Below, piece by piece: positions 17,974 to 26,314 of a stretch of DNA of 64,000 bases. The translations under genes and the position numbers were made by a program. Position 1 is the stretch's first letter; the number at the start of each line of letters is the position of its first letter. Origin of the DNA: Chryseobacterium sp. POL2. Its GTDB lineage: Bacteria > Bacteroidota > Bacteroidia > Flavobacteriales > Weeksellaceae. The stretch covers positions 1,984,001-2,048,000 of the forward strand of contig NZ_CP049298.1 in assembly GCF_011058315.1 (NCBI RefSeq). Reading direction: 5' to 3'. Under the pieces are notes generated by a model, which was not told the DNA's origin, did not search any database, and saw only the letters and a program-made list of their open reading frames with translations.

Positions 17974-19281
17974 TTATTCAACAACCAAATCCACTCCCAA
18001 TTTCTCTGCTAAAAGCGAGGAAACCTTTTGTTTCAATGGCTCTATGTCGATATTTTGCATGGCATCATGAGCAAAAGCATATAACAATAAAGCTCTAGCT
18101 TCTTTCTCAGAAATTCCACGTGCACGAAGATAAAATAAAGCTTCACTATCCAATTGTCCAACTGTGCAACCGTGAGAACATTTTACATCATCTGCGAAAA
18201 TTTCCAATTGCGGTTTGGTATCAATTGTTGCACCTTCGTTCAACAAAACATTGTTATTTTGCTGATAAGCATTGGTTTTTTGAGCAATTTTATCAACAAA
18301 AACTTTTCCGTTGAAAACACCATGAGATTTCCCACCAAAAATTCCTTTATAGTTTTGGTAAGACTCACAATGAGGGGTTTTGTGATGAACAGCGGTGTGA
18401 TGATCCACCAACTGCTCGTGATCAATCACCGTAATTCCGTTCATAAAAGAATTGATATTTTCTCCATTATGAATGAAATCTAAGTTATTACGAACCAATT
18501 TTCCACCAAAAGAAAACGTATTTACCGTCGCTAAACTGTCTCTTTCTTGTTTTGCGTAAGTGCTATCAATTAAATACGATGTATCGCTATCATTTTGAAG
18601 TTTATGCCAATCCGCTTTTGCATTTGAATATGCAAAAATCTCAGTTACTGAATTCGTGAACACAAAACTTTCATCAAAATTATGGTGACTTTCAATGATT
18701 TCTACTTTTGAACCTTCTTCAACAATTAATAAATTTCGCGTGTTGTAAAATGTATTTTCTTGCTGATTTTGAGAAAGATAAAACACATGAATTGGCCTTT
18801 CAATCACCGTATTTTTGGGAACATGAAGGAAGAATCCGAATTTGCAATACGCTTCATTCAAATCCACAAAAGGATTGTTTTCTAAAGCGATGGTATTGAA
18901 ATATTTTTCGAAAACGCTCTTATGTTTTTCGTCATTCAAAGCATAATTGAAAGAAAGCATCTCTACATTTCCGATGGAAATTTTAGACAGTTCCTTATGC
19001 AATTCACCATTTACAAAAACGATGTAATCGAAATTTTCTTCCCCCAAATGCAACTCATCAATCTGTTCTTTGGCGATATGATGCTCTTTGGTTGCGAAAA
19101 AATTGTAGTTTTTTTCGGTAATTTCCTTAAGGTTGGTATATTTATATTCTTCGTCTTTCTTCGTTGGAAAGCCAATTTCCTCAAACTTTTTCAAAGCCTG
19201 AATTCTGTTGTCATCCAAAAAACGATGACTTAGAGTTCCTAAAAAATCCGAATGATTATTTGTAATTTGTTCTAATATCAT
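17974..19281 (-). CDS. sufD: Fe-S cluster assembly protein SufD
   Basis: 435-aa cytosolic scaffold component of the SufBCD complex, which builds Fe-S clusters and accepts sulfur on SufB. Typical SufD features: beta-helix core, KCSHGCTVGQLD motif near the C-terminus (DDVKCSHGCT), and ARGISEKEARALLLYAFA. It is the last gene of the operon. sufS and sufE, which often follow in related genomes, are not in this window. Confidence 0.95.
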   Translation of the reverse strand: MILEQITNNHSDFLGTLSHRFLDDNRIQALKKFEEIGFPTKKDEEYKYTNLKEITEKNYNFFATKEHHIAKEQIDELHLGEENFDYIVFVNGELHKELSKISIGNVEMLSFNYALNDEKHKSVFEKYFNTIALENNPFVDLNEAYCKFGFFLHVPKNTVIERPIHVFYLSQNQQENTFYNTRNLLIVEEGSKVEIIESHHNFDESFVFTNSVTEIFAYSNAKADWHKLQNDSDTSYLIDSTYAKQERDSLATVNTFSFGGKLVRNNLDFIHNGENINSFMNGITVIDHEQLVDHHTAVHHKTPHCESYQNYKGIFGGKSHGVFNGKVFVDKIAQKTNAYQQNNNVLLNEGATIDTKPQLEIFADDVKCSHGCTVGQLDSEALFYLRARGISEKEARALLLYAFAHDAMQNIDIEPLKQKVSSLLAEKLGVDLVVE

Positions 19282-19331
19282 ATTTGAAATTTGAGGTTTG
19301 AGATTTGAAATTCATGATGTTAAACCTTAGT

Positions 19332-19706
19332 TTATTCACCATTATTACTATTGAATTTATTTCCTTTATGAGTTGAATTTTTCAGATAGTTAATAAATCC
19401 CGAAAGTTTTTTTGAAATCTCTAAACTCTCATTTTTTAGTTTTAAATAAGTTTCTTCGTCTAAATATTTTCTATCAAATGTTCTTATAAGTTGCGATCGA
19501 ACTTCTCCCGCAGACCCTTTGGATATTGCTAAAAAATTAACAAATTCACGATTGCCTTCTCTTTCGAAACCTTCAGCGATATTATCCATTATCGACCAAG
19601 AAGCTCTGTCAATTTGTGTTTTATCATACCTTTGAAATCTATCATTGAGCAAACAATTTTGATGAATAGACTCGCAAAATTTTCTAGCATTTTGCCAAAT
19701 TTCCAA
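19332..19706 (-). CDS. four-helix bundle protein (S23/IVS-type), TTG start
   Basis: 124-aa small helical protein of the four-helix-bundle family first known from rRNA intervening sequences: EIWQNARKF, RASWSIMDNIAEGFERE, FLAISKGSAGEVRSQL. The reading frame opens just two codons before EIWQ: a TAA at 19710-19712, then GAT, then TTG at 19704-19706. So it either starts at TTG or has lost its true ATG. It sits between sufC and sufD. Function unknown; family members are scattered through Bacteroidetes operons. Confidence 0.7.
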   Translation of the reverse strand: MEIWQNARKFCESIHQNCLLNDRFQRYDKTQIDRASWSIMDNIAEGFEREGNREFVNFLAISKGSAGEVRSQLIRTFDRKYLDEETYLKLKNESLEISKKLSGFINYLKNSTHKGNKFNSNNGE

Positions 19707-19763
19707 ATCTTAAAAATTATTTATCGTTCCCACAATTTCAAATTTCAAATATCGAATCTCGAA

Positions 19764-20507
19764 TTATTTTAGTAGCCAATCGTAGCCTTTATCTTCTAAT
19801 TCTAAAGCCAAAGATTTGTCGCCTGTTTTAATGATTTTCCCGTCCGCTAAAACGTGTACAAAATCTGGTTGTATATAATTCAAAAGTCTTTGATAATGCG
19901 TAATCAAAAGGACTGCATTGCCTTCGTTTCTGAATTTATTCACGCCATCAGCAACAATTCTTAAGGCGTCGATATCCAAACCTGAATCGGTTTCGTCCAA
20001 AATAGCTAATTTCGGATTGAGCATCATCATTTGGAAAATCTCGTTTCTTTTCTTTTCACCACCCGAAAAACCTTCGTTTAATGAACGAGAAAGGAAATCT
20101 TTTTTAATTTCCAAAAGCTCAGATTTTTCACGAATTAAAGCCAACATTTCTTTTGCAGGCATTTCTTCTAATCCGTTTGCTTTACGAGTTTCATTCAAAG
20201 CTGCTTTGATGAAATTGGTCACCGAAACTCCCGGAATTTCCACTGGATATTGGAAAGACAAGAAAATTCCTTTGTGAGCTCTTTCTTCGGGAGCATCTTC
20301 GTTGATGTTTTCACCTTCGAAAAGGATTTCACCATCGGTCACTTCATAATCTTCTTTCCCTGCAATTACAGACGAAAGTGTAGATTTACCAGCGCCGTTC
20401 GGGCCCATAATAGCGTGAACTTCACCTGGTTTTATTTCTAAATTAATTCCTTTTAAAATTTCTGCGCCATCTTCAATTTTGGCGTGGAGATTATTTATTT
20501 TTAACAT
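19764..20507 (-). CDS. sufC: Fe-S cluster assembly ATPase SufC
   Basis: 247-aa cytosolic ABC-type ATPase of the SufBCD complex. Walker [10 protein letters not shown], signature [11 protein letters not shown], Walker [13 protein letters not shown] and switch His in [10 protein letters not shown]. The residue pattern [10 protein letters not shown] is typical of SufC. ATP binding drives rearrangement of SufB and SufD during cluster assembly. It lies between two four-helix-bundle genes in the operon. Confidence 0.96.
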   Translation of the reverse strand: MLKINNLHAKIEDGAEILKGINLEIKPGEVHAIMGPNGAGKSTLSSVIAGKEDYEVTDGEILFEGENINEDAPEERAHKGIFLSFQYPVEIPGVSVTNFIKAALNETRKANGLEEMPAKEMLALIREKSELLEIKKDFLSRSLNEGFSGGEKKRNEIFQMMMLNPKLAILDETDSGLDIDALRIVADGVNKFRNEGNAVLLITHYQRLLNYIQPDFVHVLADGKIIKTGDKSLALELEDKGYDWLLK

Positions 20508-20512
20508 AATTC

Positions 20513-20560
20513 TAATGTGGTAATTTGAGAATGTGATAATGTGGTAATTTGAGAATGTGG
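20513..20560. repeat. two tandem 24-bp repeats upstream of sufC
   Basis: Units at 20513-20536 and 20537-20560 differ only at the last base. Each contains TAATGTGGTAATTTGAGA. They are part of the low-complexity repeats that fill the suf spacers. Confidence 0.8.
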
Positions 20561-20677
20561 TAATTATTGATTTGAGATTTAAAAAAAATATCTCGCTATT
20601 TAATTACCTGATTATCTCATTATTCTATCTCATTTTAGATGTTATAATTATTTTATTTATAATATTTTCTATTTCTT

Positions 20678-20965
20678 TTAATTCTGAATTAAATCCTCAC
20701 AATTGGGATAACTTTCAGAATGTTGACAAAGCAAAAGCCAATAATTAGTTTCTTCTATTTCTTTCGCAGCGATTTTAAATTTATGTATAAAATCGTTTTT
20801 ACTTTCAGAGTTCTGAGCTTCTCGGGTATTCGCTCCAATCGAAGTTCCAGATCTGAGAAGTTGATTGGAAATCACAAATTTCTTTTGTCCATGTAGTAAT
20901 TCGCAATATTTGATAACATTTAATGAAAAATCAAAAGTCTTTTTTAATATAACATTCTCTTTCAT
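20678..20965 (-). CDS. four-helix bundle protein with a frameshifted 3' end
   Basis: 95 aa: FDFSLNVIKYCELL, LLRSGTSIGANTREAQ, FKIAAKEIEETNYWLLL, typical of the S23-like four-helix-bundle family. The frame ends early at EDLIQN-stop. One frame over, the sequence continues as ELKEIENIINKIIITSKMR and stops at 20625, which looks like the normal last helix of the family. A single-base deletion near 20681-20686 explains this. The gene lies between sufB and sufC and would be transcribed with them. The protein lacks its last helix, unless the ribosome shifts frame. Confidence 0.75.
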   Translation of the reverse strand: MKENVILKKTFDFSLNVIKYCELLHGQKKFVISNQLLRSGTSIGANTREAQNSESKNDFIHKFKIAAKEIEETNYWLLLCQHSESYPNCEDLIQN

Positions 20966-20996
20966 TATCTAATTATCACATTTTCAAATTAACTAA

Positions 20997-22445
20997 TTAT
21001 CCTACCGATCCCTCAAGTGAAATTTCTAATAATTTCTGAGCTTCGATGGCGAATTCCATTGGCAGTTTGTTTAAAACTTCTTTTGAGAATCCGTTAACGA
21101 TTAATGCAATAGCTCTTTCGGTATCAATTCCTCTTTGGTTACAATAGAAAATTTGATCTTCACCAATTTTTGAAGTCGTTGCTTCGTGTTCCAATTGTGC
21201 TGAAGGATCTTTTATTTCAATATAGGGGAAAGTATGCGCTCCACAATCATTACCCATCAACAAAGAGTCACACTGAGAGAAATTTCTCGCTCCTTTTGCA
21301 GAAGGCATCACTTTTACCAATCCACGATAAGAATTGTTAGATTTTCCAGCAGAAATACCTTTCGAAATAATCGTCGATTTGGTATTTTTTCCGATGTGAA
21401 TCATTTTCGTTCCTGTATCGGCGTATTGGTGATTATTGGTCACCGCAATCGAATAAAATTCGCCTACAGAATTGTCACCTTTCAAAATACATGAAGGATA
21501 TTTCCACGTTACTGCAGAACCGGTTTCTACTTGTGTCCAAGAGATTTTTGCATTTTTCTCGCACATTCCTCTTTTGGTTACAAAATTGAAAACACCTCCT
21601 TTTCCTTCTTCATTTCCTGGATACCAGTTTTGAACCGTAGAATATTTAATTTCTGCACCATCCATTGCAATAAGCTCTACAACGGCTGCATGAAGCTGAT
21701 TTTCATCTCTTGAAGGCGCTGTGCAACCTTCCAAATAAGAAACGTAAGAACCTTCATCAGCAATTAACAGCGTTCTTTCGAACTGACCAGTTCCTGCCTG
21801 ATTGATACGGAAATAAGTAGAAAGTTCCATTGGACATCTCACGCCTTTTGGAATATAACAGAATGATCCATCAGAAAATACCGCTGAATTTAAAGCTGCA
21901 TAAAAATTATCACCTCTCGGAACCACTGTTCCCAAGTATTTTTTAACTAAATCTGGGTGATTTTTGATGGCTTCCGAAATGGAACAGAAAATAATTCCTT
22001 TTTCCATCAAGGTTTCTTGGAAAGTGGTTTTCACAGAAACCGAATCCATTACGATATCTACCGCAACACCTGTTAAACGCTTCTGTTCTTCGATATTAAT
22101 ACCTAACTTTTCGAAAGTTTTCAAAAGTTCAGGATCCACCTCATCCAAACTTGCCAATTCTGGTTTTACTTTTGGAGCAGCATAATAACGAATCGCCTGA
22201 AAATCTGGCTTTTCGTATTTGATATTTGCCCATGTTGGTTCTTCCATTTTTTGCCAAATTCTGAAAGATTCCAAACGCCAATTGGTCATCCATTCTGGCT
22301 CTTCTTTCTTTTCAGAAATTGCACGAACGATATCTTCATTCAGTCCAGTAGGGAAATCTTCATAATCGATTTTGGTTTCCCAACCGAATTCGTATTTTTT
22401 ATTTTCTAGATCAACCCTTAGGTCGTCTTCTGTATATTTATTCAT
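20997..22445 (-). CDS. sufB: Fe-S cluster assembly protein SufB
   Basis: 482-aa core scaffold of the SufBCD complex, carrying the sulfur-accepting and cluster-binding residues. Recognisable by [55 protein letters not shown] and the C-terminal [20 protein letters not shown]. It follows sufA after a 78-bp spacer of short tandem repeats. Confidence 0.97.
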   Translation of the reverse strand: MNKYTEDDLRVDLENKKYEFGWETKIDYEDFPTGLNEDIVRAISEKKEEPEWMTNWRLESFRIWQKMEEPTWANIKYEKPDFQAIRYYAAPKVKPELASLDEVDPELLKTFEKLGINIEEQKRLTGVAVDIVMDSVSVKTTFQETLMEKGIIFCSISEAIKNHPDLVKKYLGTVVPRGDNFYAALNSAVFSDGSFCYIPKGVRCPMELSTYFRINQAGTGQFERTLLIADEGSYVSYLEGCTAPSRDENQLHAAVVELIAMDGAEIKYSTVQNWYPGNEEGKGGVFNFVTKRGMCEKNAKISWTQVETGSAVTWKYPSCILKGDNSVGEFYSIAVTNNHQYADTGTKMIHIGKNTKSTIISKGISAGKSNNSYRGLVKVMPSAKGARNFSQCDSLLMGNDCGAHTFPYIEIKDPSAQLEHEATTSKIGEDQIFYCNQRGIDTERAIALIVNGFSKEVLNKLPMEFAIEAQKLLEISLEGSVG

Positions 22446-22523
22446 ATTTTTTTTAGATTTCAGATTTCAGATTTCAGATTTTCAGACCAAAAAGTCTAGA
22501 ATCTAATGTCTTTAATCTAGTGT
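22446..22523. repeat. short tandem repeats between sufA and sufB
   Basis: Runs of the 7-bp unit AGATTTC, followed by related AGTCTAGAATCTAATGTC-type segments. Low complexity, no coding potential. Confidence 0.6.
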
Positions 22524-22853
22524 CTATAAAGAAAAACTCTCTCCGCAACCGCAAGTTCTTGCAGCATTTGGATTATTAAAAACGAAACCTTTACCGTTCA
22601 AACCTCCAGAATACTCCAAAATGGTTCCCGCTAGATAAAGAATAGATTTTTTATCGATTATGACTTTAACGCCATTATCTTCAAAAACCTGATCGGCTTC
22701 TTCTTTTTTGTCATCAAACTTTAGGACATATTCAAGTCCAGAGCAACCTCCACTCTTAACGCCCACTCTTATATAATCGGTTTCAGGATTGAAGCCTTCC
22801 TCAGTCATTAACTGTGCCGCTTTGGCTTTTGCCTGATCTGAAACTTTAATCAT
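22524..22853 (-). CDS. sufA: A-type Fe-S carrier (HesB/IscA/SufA family)
   Basis: 109-aa A-type carrier with the three family cysteines: GGCSG near residue 38 and the C-terminal CGCGESF. It moves Fe-S clusters from the scaffold to target proteins in the cytosol. As first gene of the minus-strand suf operon it has a consensus promoter (22879-22910) with a short leader. The symbol sufA is chosen from context; IscA and ErpA relatives look similar. Confidence 0.9.
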   Translation of the reverse strand: MIKVSDQAKAKAAQLMTEEGFNPETDYIRVGVKSGGCSGLEYVLKFDDKKEEADQVFEDNGVKVIIDKKSILYLAGTILEYSGGLNGKGFVFNNPNAARTCGCGESFSL

Positions 22854-22878
22854 TTTTATTTAGAATTAATTTAGACTA

Positions 22879-22910
22879 CAAAAATACAACATATATTCCG
22901 CAATCTCAAA
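22879..22910 (-). promoter_or_regulatory. suf operon promoter
   Basis: Minus strand: TTTG (plus-strand CAAA 22907-22910), 20-bp spacer, TATTTTTG (plus-strand CAAAAATA 22879-22886); sufA ATG about 26 bp further on. No IscR- or Fur-like operator is evident. Confidence 0.7.
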
Positions 22911-23072
22911 TCGATAGATTCTATTTTAATAATTTAAGATTTACTTAAAGAATTAAACGAAACCTTCAAGTCATTTAACCTATTCAATTCTAAGGTAAAA
23001 TTAACAATAAATGATTATTCTGATAAAAACATCAAAATAAATCACTTTAAAATATTGAATTAAAAATAAATC

Positions 23073-23080
23073 TATTTTTG
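23073..23080 (+). promoter_or_regulatory. -7 box of the GLPGLI gene
   Basis: TATTTTTG matches TAnnTTTG exactly. TTG at 23055-23057 gives a short 15-bp spacer. The leader to the ATG at 23181 would be about 95 nt. Confidence 0.4.
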
Positions 23081-23180
23081 TATGGCTTGTAAAATGGAAA
23101 CTTAAAAATCATCATTCTTTACATGTTAATAATACAGATTTAACTTTTCAAATTTTAACTTGTCTAAAACAAAAAACAAT

Positions 23181-23981
23181 ATGAAATATATTTTTAGCAT
23201 ACTATGCTTTACTATTTTCCAATTTGGATATTCTCAAGCAACACGATTTATTTATCAGGCTACCATGACACCCGATTCTACTAATGTTTCAAAAAAAACC
23301 GAACGTGTTTATCTTGATATTGACGGACAAAACTCTACTTTTTACTCAGAAAATCGTGCAAAGCGAGATTCCGTAATGAATCGTATGCGACAAACTCGGA
23401 ATTTCGATCGTAGCCAAATGCAAGATTTAAGATCGGGTATCGATTTTACAGTTGAAAAAAATCTAGTACAGCAGAATATAAATTTTAAACAACGCCTTGG
23501 CAGAGATCAATATACATACACCGAAAACATCCCTAATAATTGGACAATTTTATCAGAAACTATAAAGATTGGAAATTATCAAACGCAAAAGGCCCAAATC
23601 CAATATGGTGGCCGAATTTGGTATGCGTGGTTCACGCCAGAAGTGCCTTTGCAAGATGGTCCGTATAAATTTGGTGGATTACCTGGTTTGATTATAAAAC
23701 TCGAAGACAGCAAAGGCGATTACAGTTTTGATTTGATGGAAAGCAAGAAAATCCCAAACCTACAATCACCACAAAGTCGAAGTCAAGACATCAGAATTAC
23801 TAAAGAAAAATTCATGGTGACGCAGAAAAAATTCATGGAAGACCCAAGTAGCTTTATGGGTAATATGACCGGAAACAATCGTCGGTCTGCGCAAGGTACA
23901 AATCCTCGCCAAATGCAAGATGCACAAAAAAAACGACTAGAAGAATTGGCATCACGCAATAATCCTATTGAACTAAAATAA
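23181..23981 (+). CDS. GLPGLI family secreted protein
   Basis: 266 aa. Signal peptide MKYIFSILCFTIFQFGYSQA and the name-giving motif FGGLPGLIIKLED (about 178-190), preceded by WYAWFTPEVPLQDGPYKF. The family is Bacteroidetes-specific, probably periplasmic, and of unknown function. I chose the ATG at 23181 over a TTG 21 bp upstream because the signal peptide begins there. The C-terminus is rich in N, R, Q and M (MTGNNRRSAQGTNPRQMQ). Confidence 0.88.
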   Translation: MKYIFSILCFTIFQFGYSQATRFIYQATMTPDSTNVSKKTERVYLDIDGQNSTFYSENRAKRDSVMNRMRQTRNFDRSQMQDLRSGIDFTVEKNLVQQNINFKQRLGRDQYTYTENIPNNWTILSETIKIGNYQTQKAQIQYGGRIWYAWFTPEVPLQDGPYKFGGLPGLIIKLEDSKGDYSFDLMESKKIPNLQSPQSRSQDIRITKEKFMVTQKKFMEDPSSFMGNMTGNNRRSAQGTNPRQMQDAQKKRLEELASRNNPIELK

Positions 23982-24010
23982 AAATAACCGAGTGACAAAC
24001 TCGGTTATTT
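23982..24010. terminator. bidirectional intrinsic terminator
   Basis: Perfect 12-bp stem AAATAACCGAGT/ACTCGGTTATTT with a 5-nt loop and T tracts, between convergent genes. Confidence 0.85.
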
Positions 24011-24011
24011 T

Positions 24012-25745
24012 TTATGCTTTTCTTTGTTCTTTAATATCTTTAATTTTGGCTTCAAAGTAGTCTGTTTTTTCAGGATATTTTAATTTCAAAATTTCAAAAG
24101 CTTTAATGGCTTTGGAATACAGTTTTTGCTCCAAATAAAGATTCGCCAAAGTCTCGGTCATCAGATGCGAGATATCTTCTTTTTTCTCTTTTATTATGAA
24201 ATTCGGTTCATCTTTCAACTGCGAAATCTTTGGTTGATTTTCGATAAATTGGTCAATCGCTTTTTGCTTTTTAATTTCTTTATCTTTTTCAATTTCTTCT
24301 GAGCGATCGATCTTTAACCAACTTTGCCACGTATTGATAAACTGACTAACATTACTTTTTTCTGTTTTATTTTCTAAAACATTTTCCTCAATATTATCCT
24401 CAGAGACTAAAATTTGTTCTGGAGTTATTTCTTCTTTATCTTGTAAAACTTCTTTTACACCAGAATCTTCATCTTTCACAATAGAAACCGATTCTCCAAA
24501 AAATGACACATTGAAAATAGGACGTTTGTCCTCCATAATTTCTGTTGATTCTTCTAGATTTGAATGGTCTGTTTCTAAAATCTCAGCCGCTTGATTTTCC
24601 TGCAAGTGAGCCACTTCCTCAGTTTGTATGGTTTCCGTTTTATCTAAAACTTGTTGTGAAACTGGATCGGAAACCACTTTCCCAATTAAAGCATCGGGCT
24701 GATGTGTATCGATTGACATTGGCTTCCAAGTTGAATTTTCTATTTTTTCAATAATTTCTGGAACTGTATTATCTTCTTGAACGCTTGTTTCAACGACTGT
24801 TTTTTCAGCATTTTCTATTTTAGACCCTTCTAATGCTGACACATCAACTTCTTCGTTGAAAGGTCCAAAGTCCAGATTTTTTTCAGAAGTTTCTTCAACT
24901 TCGTCTAGAACAGGAAGATTTTGTTTTTGAGTTTTTTTCCCAAAAGCAATATCAACATCTTTGTGCTCCTTAACTTCAAACTTTGGTGGATTCAGAAATT
25001 GATGATGATTTTTAGGAACCGAAAATTTAACTTCTGGCAGAAAGTCATCAATTGCTTCAAAACTTACATCTTTGTTAACTTCTTCTTTAATTTCGGGCAC
25101 AGTCAGCTCTTCAGTAATAGTATCTTCTTTAGAAGTTTCCTCGACAATTATTTCAGTTTCTTCTGTTGATGTTTGTATGCTAGACGGATTAGAGTTATCA
25201 ATAAATTCTTTTTGATTGTCGTTGAAGACATCTTTTTCCTTTTGAGATAGAGTTTCTTTTTCGTCATTATTAACAACGACATCACTACTATCTTCCTTAG
25301 TCGAATCCCGCTTTATGTGCTGTTCAAGATTTTCTTCAATCGGTTTGTCTGTCTTGATAATTTCTGTTAGAAGAGTTCCTTCATCTTGTGTTTCAGCAGG
25401 ATCGCTAGCTTTTACTTCTTCAATTTTATCTTCAGAAATGGGCTTCATGATTTCTGAAGCTTTCTCTTTTTCATCTTCTAAAATAGGTGCCGAAATCGCC
25501 TGAGATTCTTCTAGACTTTTTTTATTAATAAATTGATACAGAATTTTCTTGTCCGTTGTATAGGCTGCCGTTGTTGTCAAAACGTCCTTATAACGCTCTG
25601 GCATGTAAAGATGAATCCCATACAAATAAAGCGCTCGTACATTTTGGATGTACGGCGTATGTTCGATTTGTTTTTCGAGAAGTTGAAGGTCTGTATTCTG
25701 TATCAGCGACGGTTGCTGAAGAAGTTCTATAATTCTTGCATTCAT
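24012..25745 (-). CDS. acidic TPR-like protein, unknown function
   Basis: 577 aa in three parts. A conserved-looking N-terminus (MNARIIELLQQPSLIQ, about 1-80) is followed by a very acidic, Glu/Thr-rich low-complexity middle (about 85-480). The C-terminus has a TPR-like pair of helices (ETLANLYLEQKLYSKAIKAF, EILKLKYPEK). There is no signal peptide. It begins 1 bp after the lptE stop, so it belongs to the sigma-54-activator/lptE operon. The link to LPS transport is positional only. Confidence 0.75.
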   Translation of the reverse strand: MNARIIELLQQPSLIQNTDLQLLEKQIEHTPYIQNVRALYLYGIHLYMPERYKDVLTTTAAYTTDKKILYQFINKKSLEESQAISAPILEDEKEKASEIMKPISEDKIEEVKASDPAETQDEGTLLTEIIKTDKPIEENLEQHIKRDSTKEDSSDVVVNNDEKETLSQKEKDVFNDNQKEFIDNSNPSSIQTSTEETEIIVEETSKEDTITEELTVPEIKEEVNKDVSFEAIDDFLPEVKFSVPKNHHQFLNPPKFEVKEHKDVDIAFGKKTQKQNLPVLDEVEETSEKNLDFGPFNEEVDVSALEGSKIENAEKTVVETSVQEDNTVPEIIEKIENSTWKPMSIDTHQPDALIGKVVSDPVSQQVLDKTETIQTEEVAHLQENQAAEILETDHSNLEESTEIMEDKRPIFNVSFFGESVSIVKDEDSGVKEVLQDKEEITPEQILVSEDNIEENVLENKTEKSNVSQFINTWQSWLKIDRSEEIEKDKEIKKQKAIDQFIENQPKISQLKDEPNFIIKEKKEDISHLMTETLANLYLEQKLYSKAIKAFEILKLKYPEKTDYFEAKIKDIKEQRKA

Positions 25746-25746
25746 A

Positions 25747-26313
25747 TTACCAATCTGCTACAATATCATTAAAAATTTTGGTGATAATTCTGTCTGTCAC
25801 AATCTTGACTTGCGAAGATTCTATCGTCATCAAATCCATATCGCTATTGAAAGTTACCTCATCTGTATAAGTTCTGTCAAAACTTTTTTTCTCTTCGCCC
25901 ACGACGTGATTTTCATAATGCACTTTCACTGTCATTGTAAGTTTGTTTTGCGCCGCTTGTATCATATTTCCTGTAGAGCTGCTTTCTATCGGCGACGAAA
26001 TCGTGGTGGGCGTTATGTTATAATCTATAATCTCTCCTTCAATAAGAATATCTGGTTTTTCAACAGCCCCCTTCAAAGTAGTTCTTTGCAAAAAACGATT
26101 CTGAATTGCCACAGTAAAATCCTGACTCAAATTCGGGTTATTGTTCGCTGCATTATTTGGGAAAGAGCGGATAAGAATGGTTTGTGTCTCTGGACTCAAT
26201 GACGAGCCAGTAAAACTATAACAACTTTGCATCATTAAAAATGCTGCAAAAAGTGAAAAGAAAAACAAGTTTTTCAAGCTTGAGATTCTGGTATTTGAAG
26301 TTCGAAATTTCAT
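25747..26313 (-). CDS. lptE: LptE-family LPS assembly lipoprotein
   Basis: 188 aa. An outer-membrane lipoprotein thought to plug the LptD channel that inserts LPS. Signal peptide with lipobox MMQSC (Cys about 31), then a domain with YSFTGSSLSPETQTILIRSF and SQDFTVAIQNRFLQRTTL, typical of Bacteroidetes LptE. Its first codons (MKFRTSNTRISS) lie in a low-complexity TTTGAAGTTCGAAATTTC-type repeat, so the extreme N-terminus may be repeat-derived. It starts 1 bp after the sigma-54 activator stop. Confidence 0.85.
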   Translation of the reverse strand: MKFRTSNTRISSLKNLFFFSLFAAFLMMQSCYSFTGSSLSPETQTILIRSFPNNAANNNPNLSQDFTVAIQNRFLQRTTLKGAVEKPDILIEGEIIDYNITPTTISSPIESSSTGNMIQAAQNKLTMTVKVHYENHVVGEEKKSFDRTYTDEVTFNSDMDLMTIESSQVKIVTDRIITKIFNDIVADW

Positions 26314-26314
26314 T

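Larger units (their letters stand above)
22854..23180. other. 327-bp divergent intergenic region
   Basis: AT-rich and without a credible gene. It holds the suf operon promoter (22879-22910, minus) and a -7 box for the GLPGLI gene (23073-23080, plus). The middle (about 22915-23050) shows no repeat or structure that I can support. Confidence 0.55.

Noticed and set aside
20513-20560. CRISPR array in the suf spacers or before the integrase
   Set aside because: Repeat units have no regular unique spacers of 30-40 bp and no cas gene is present anywhere in the window.
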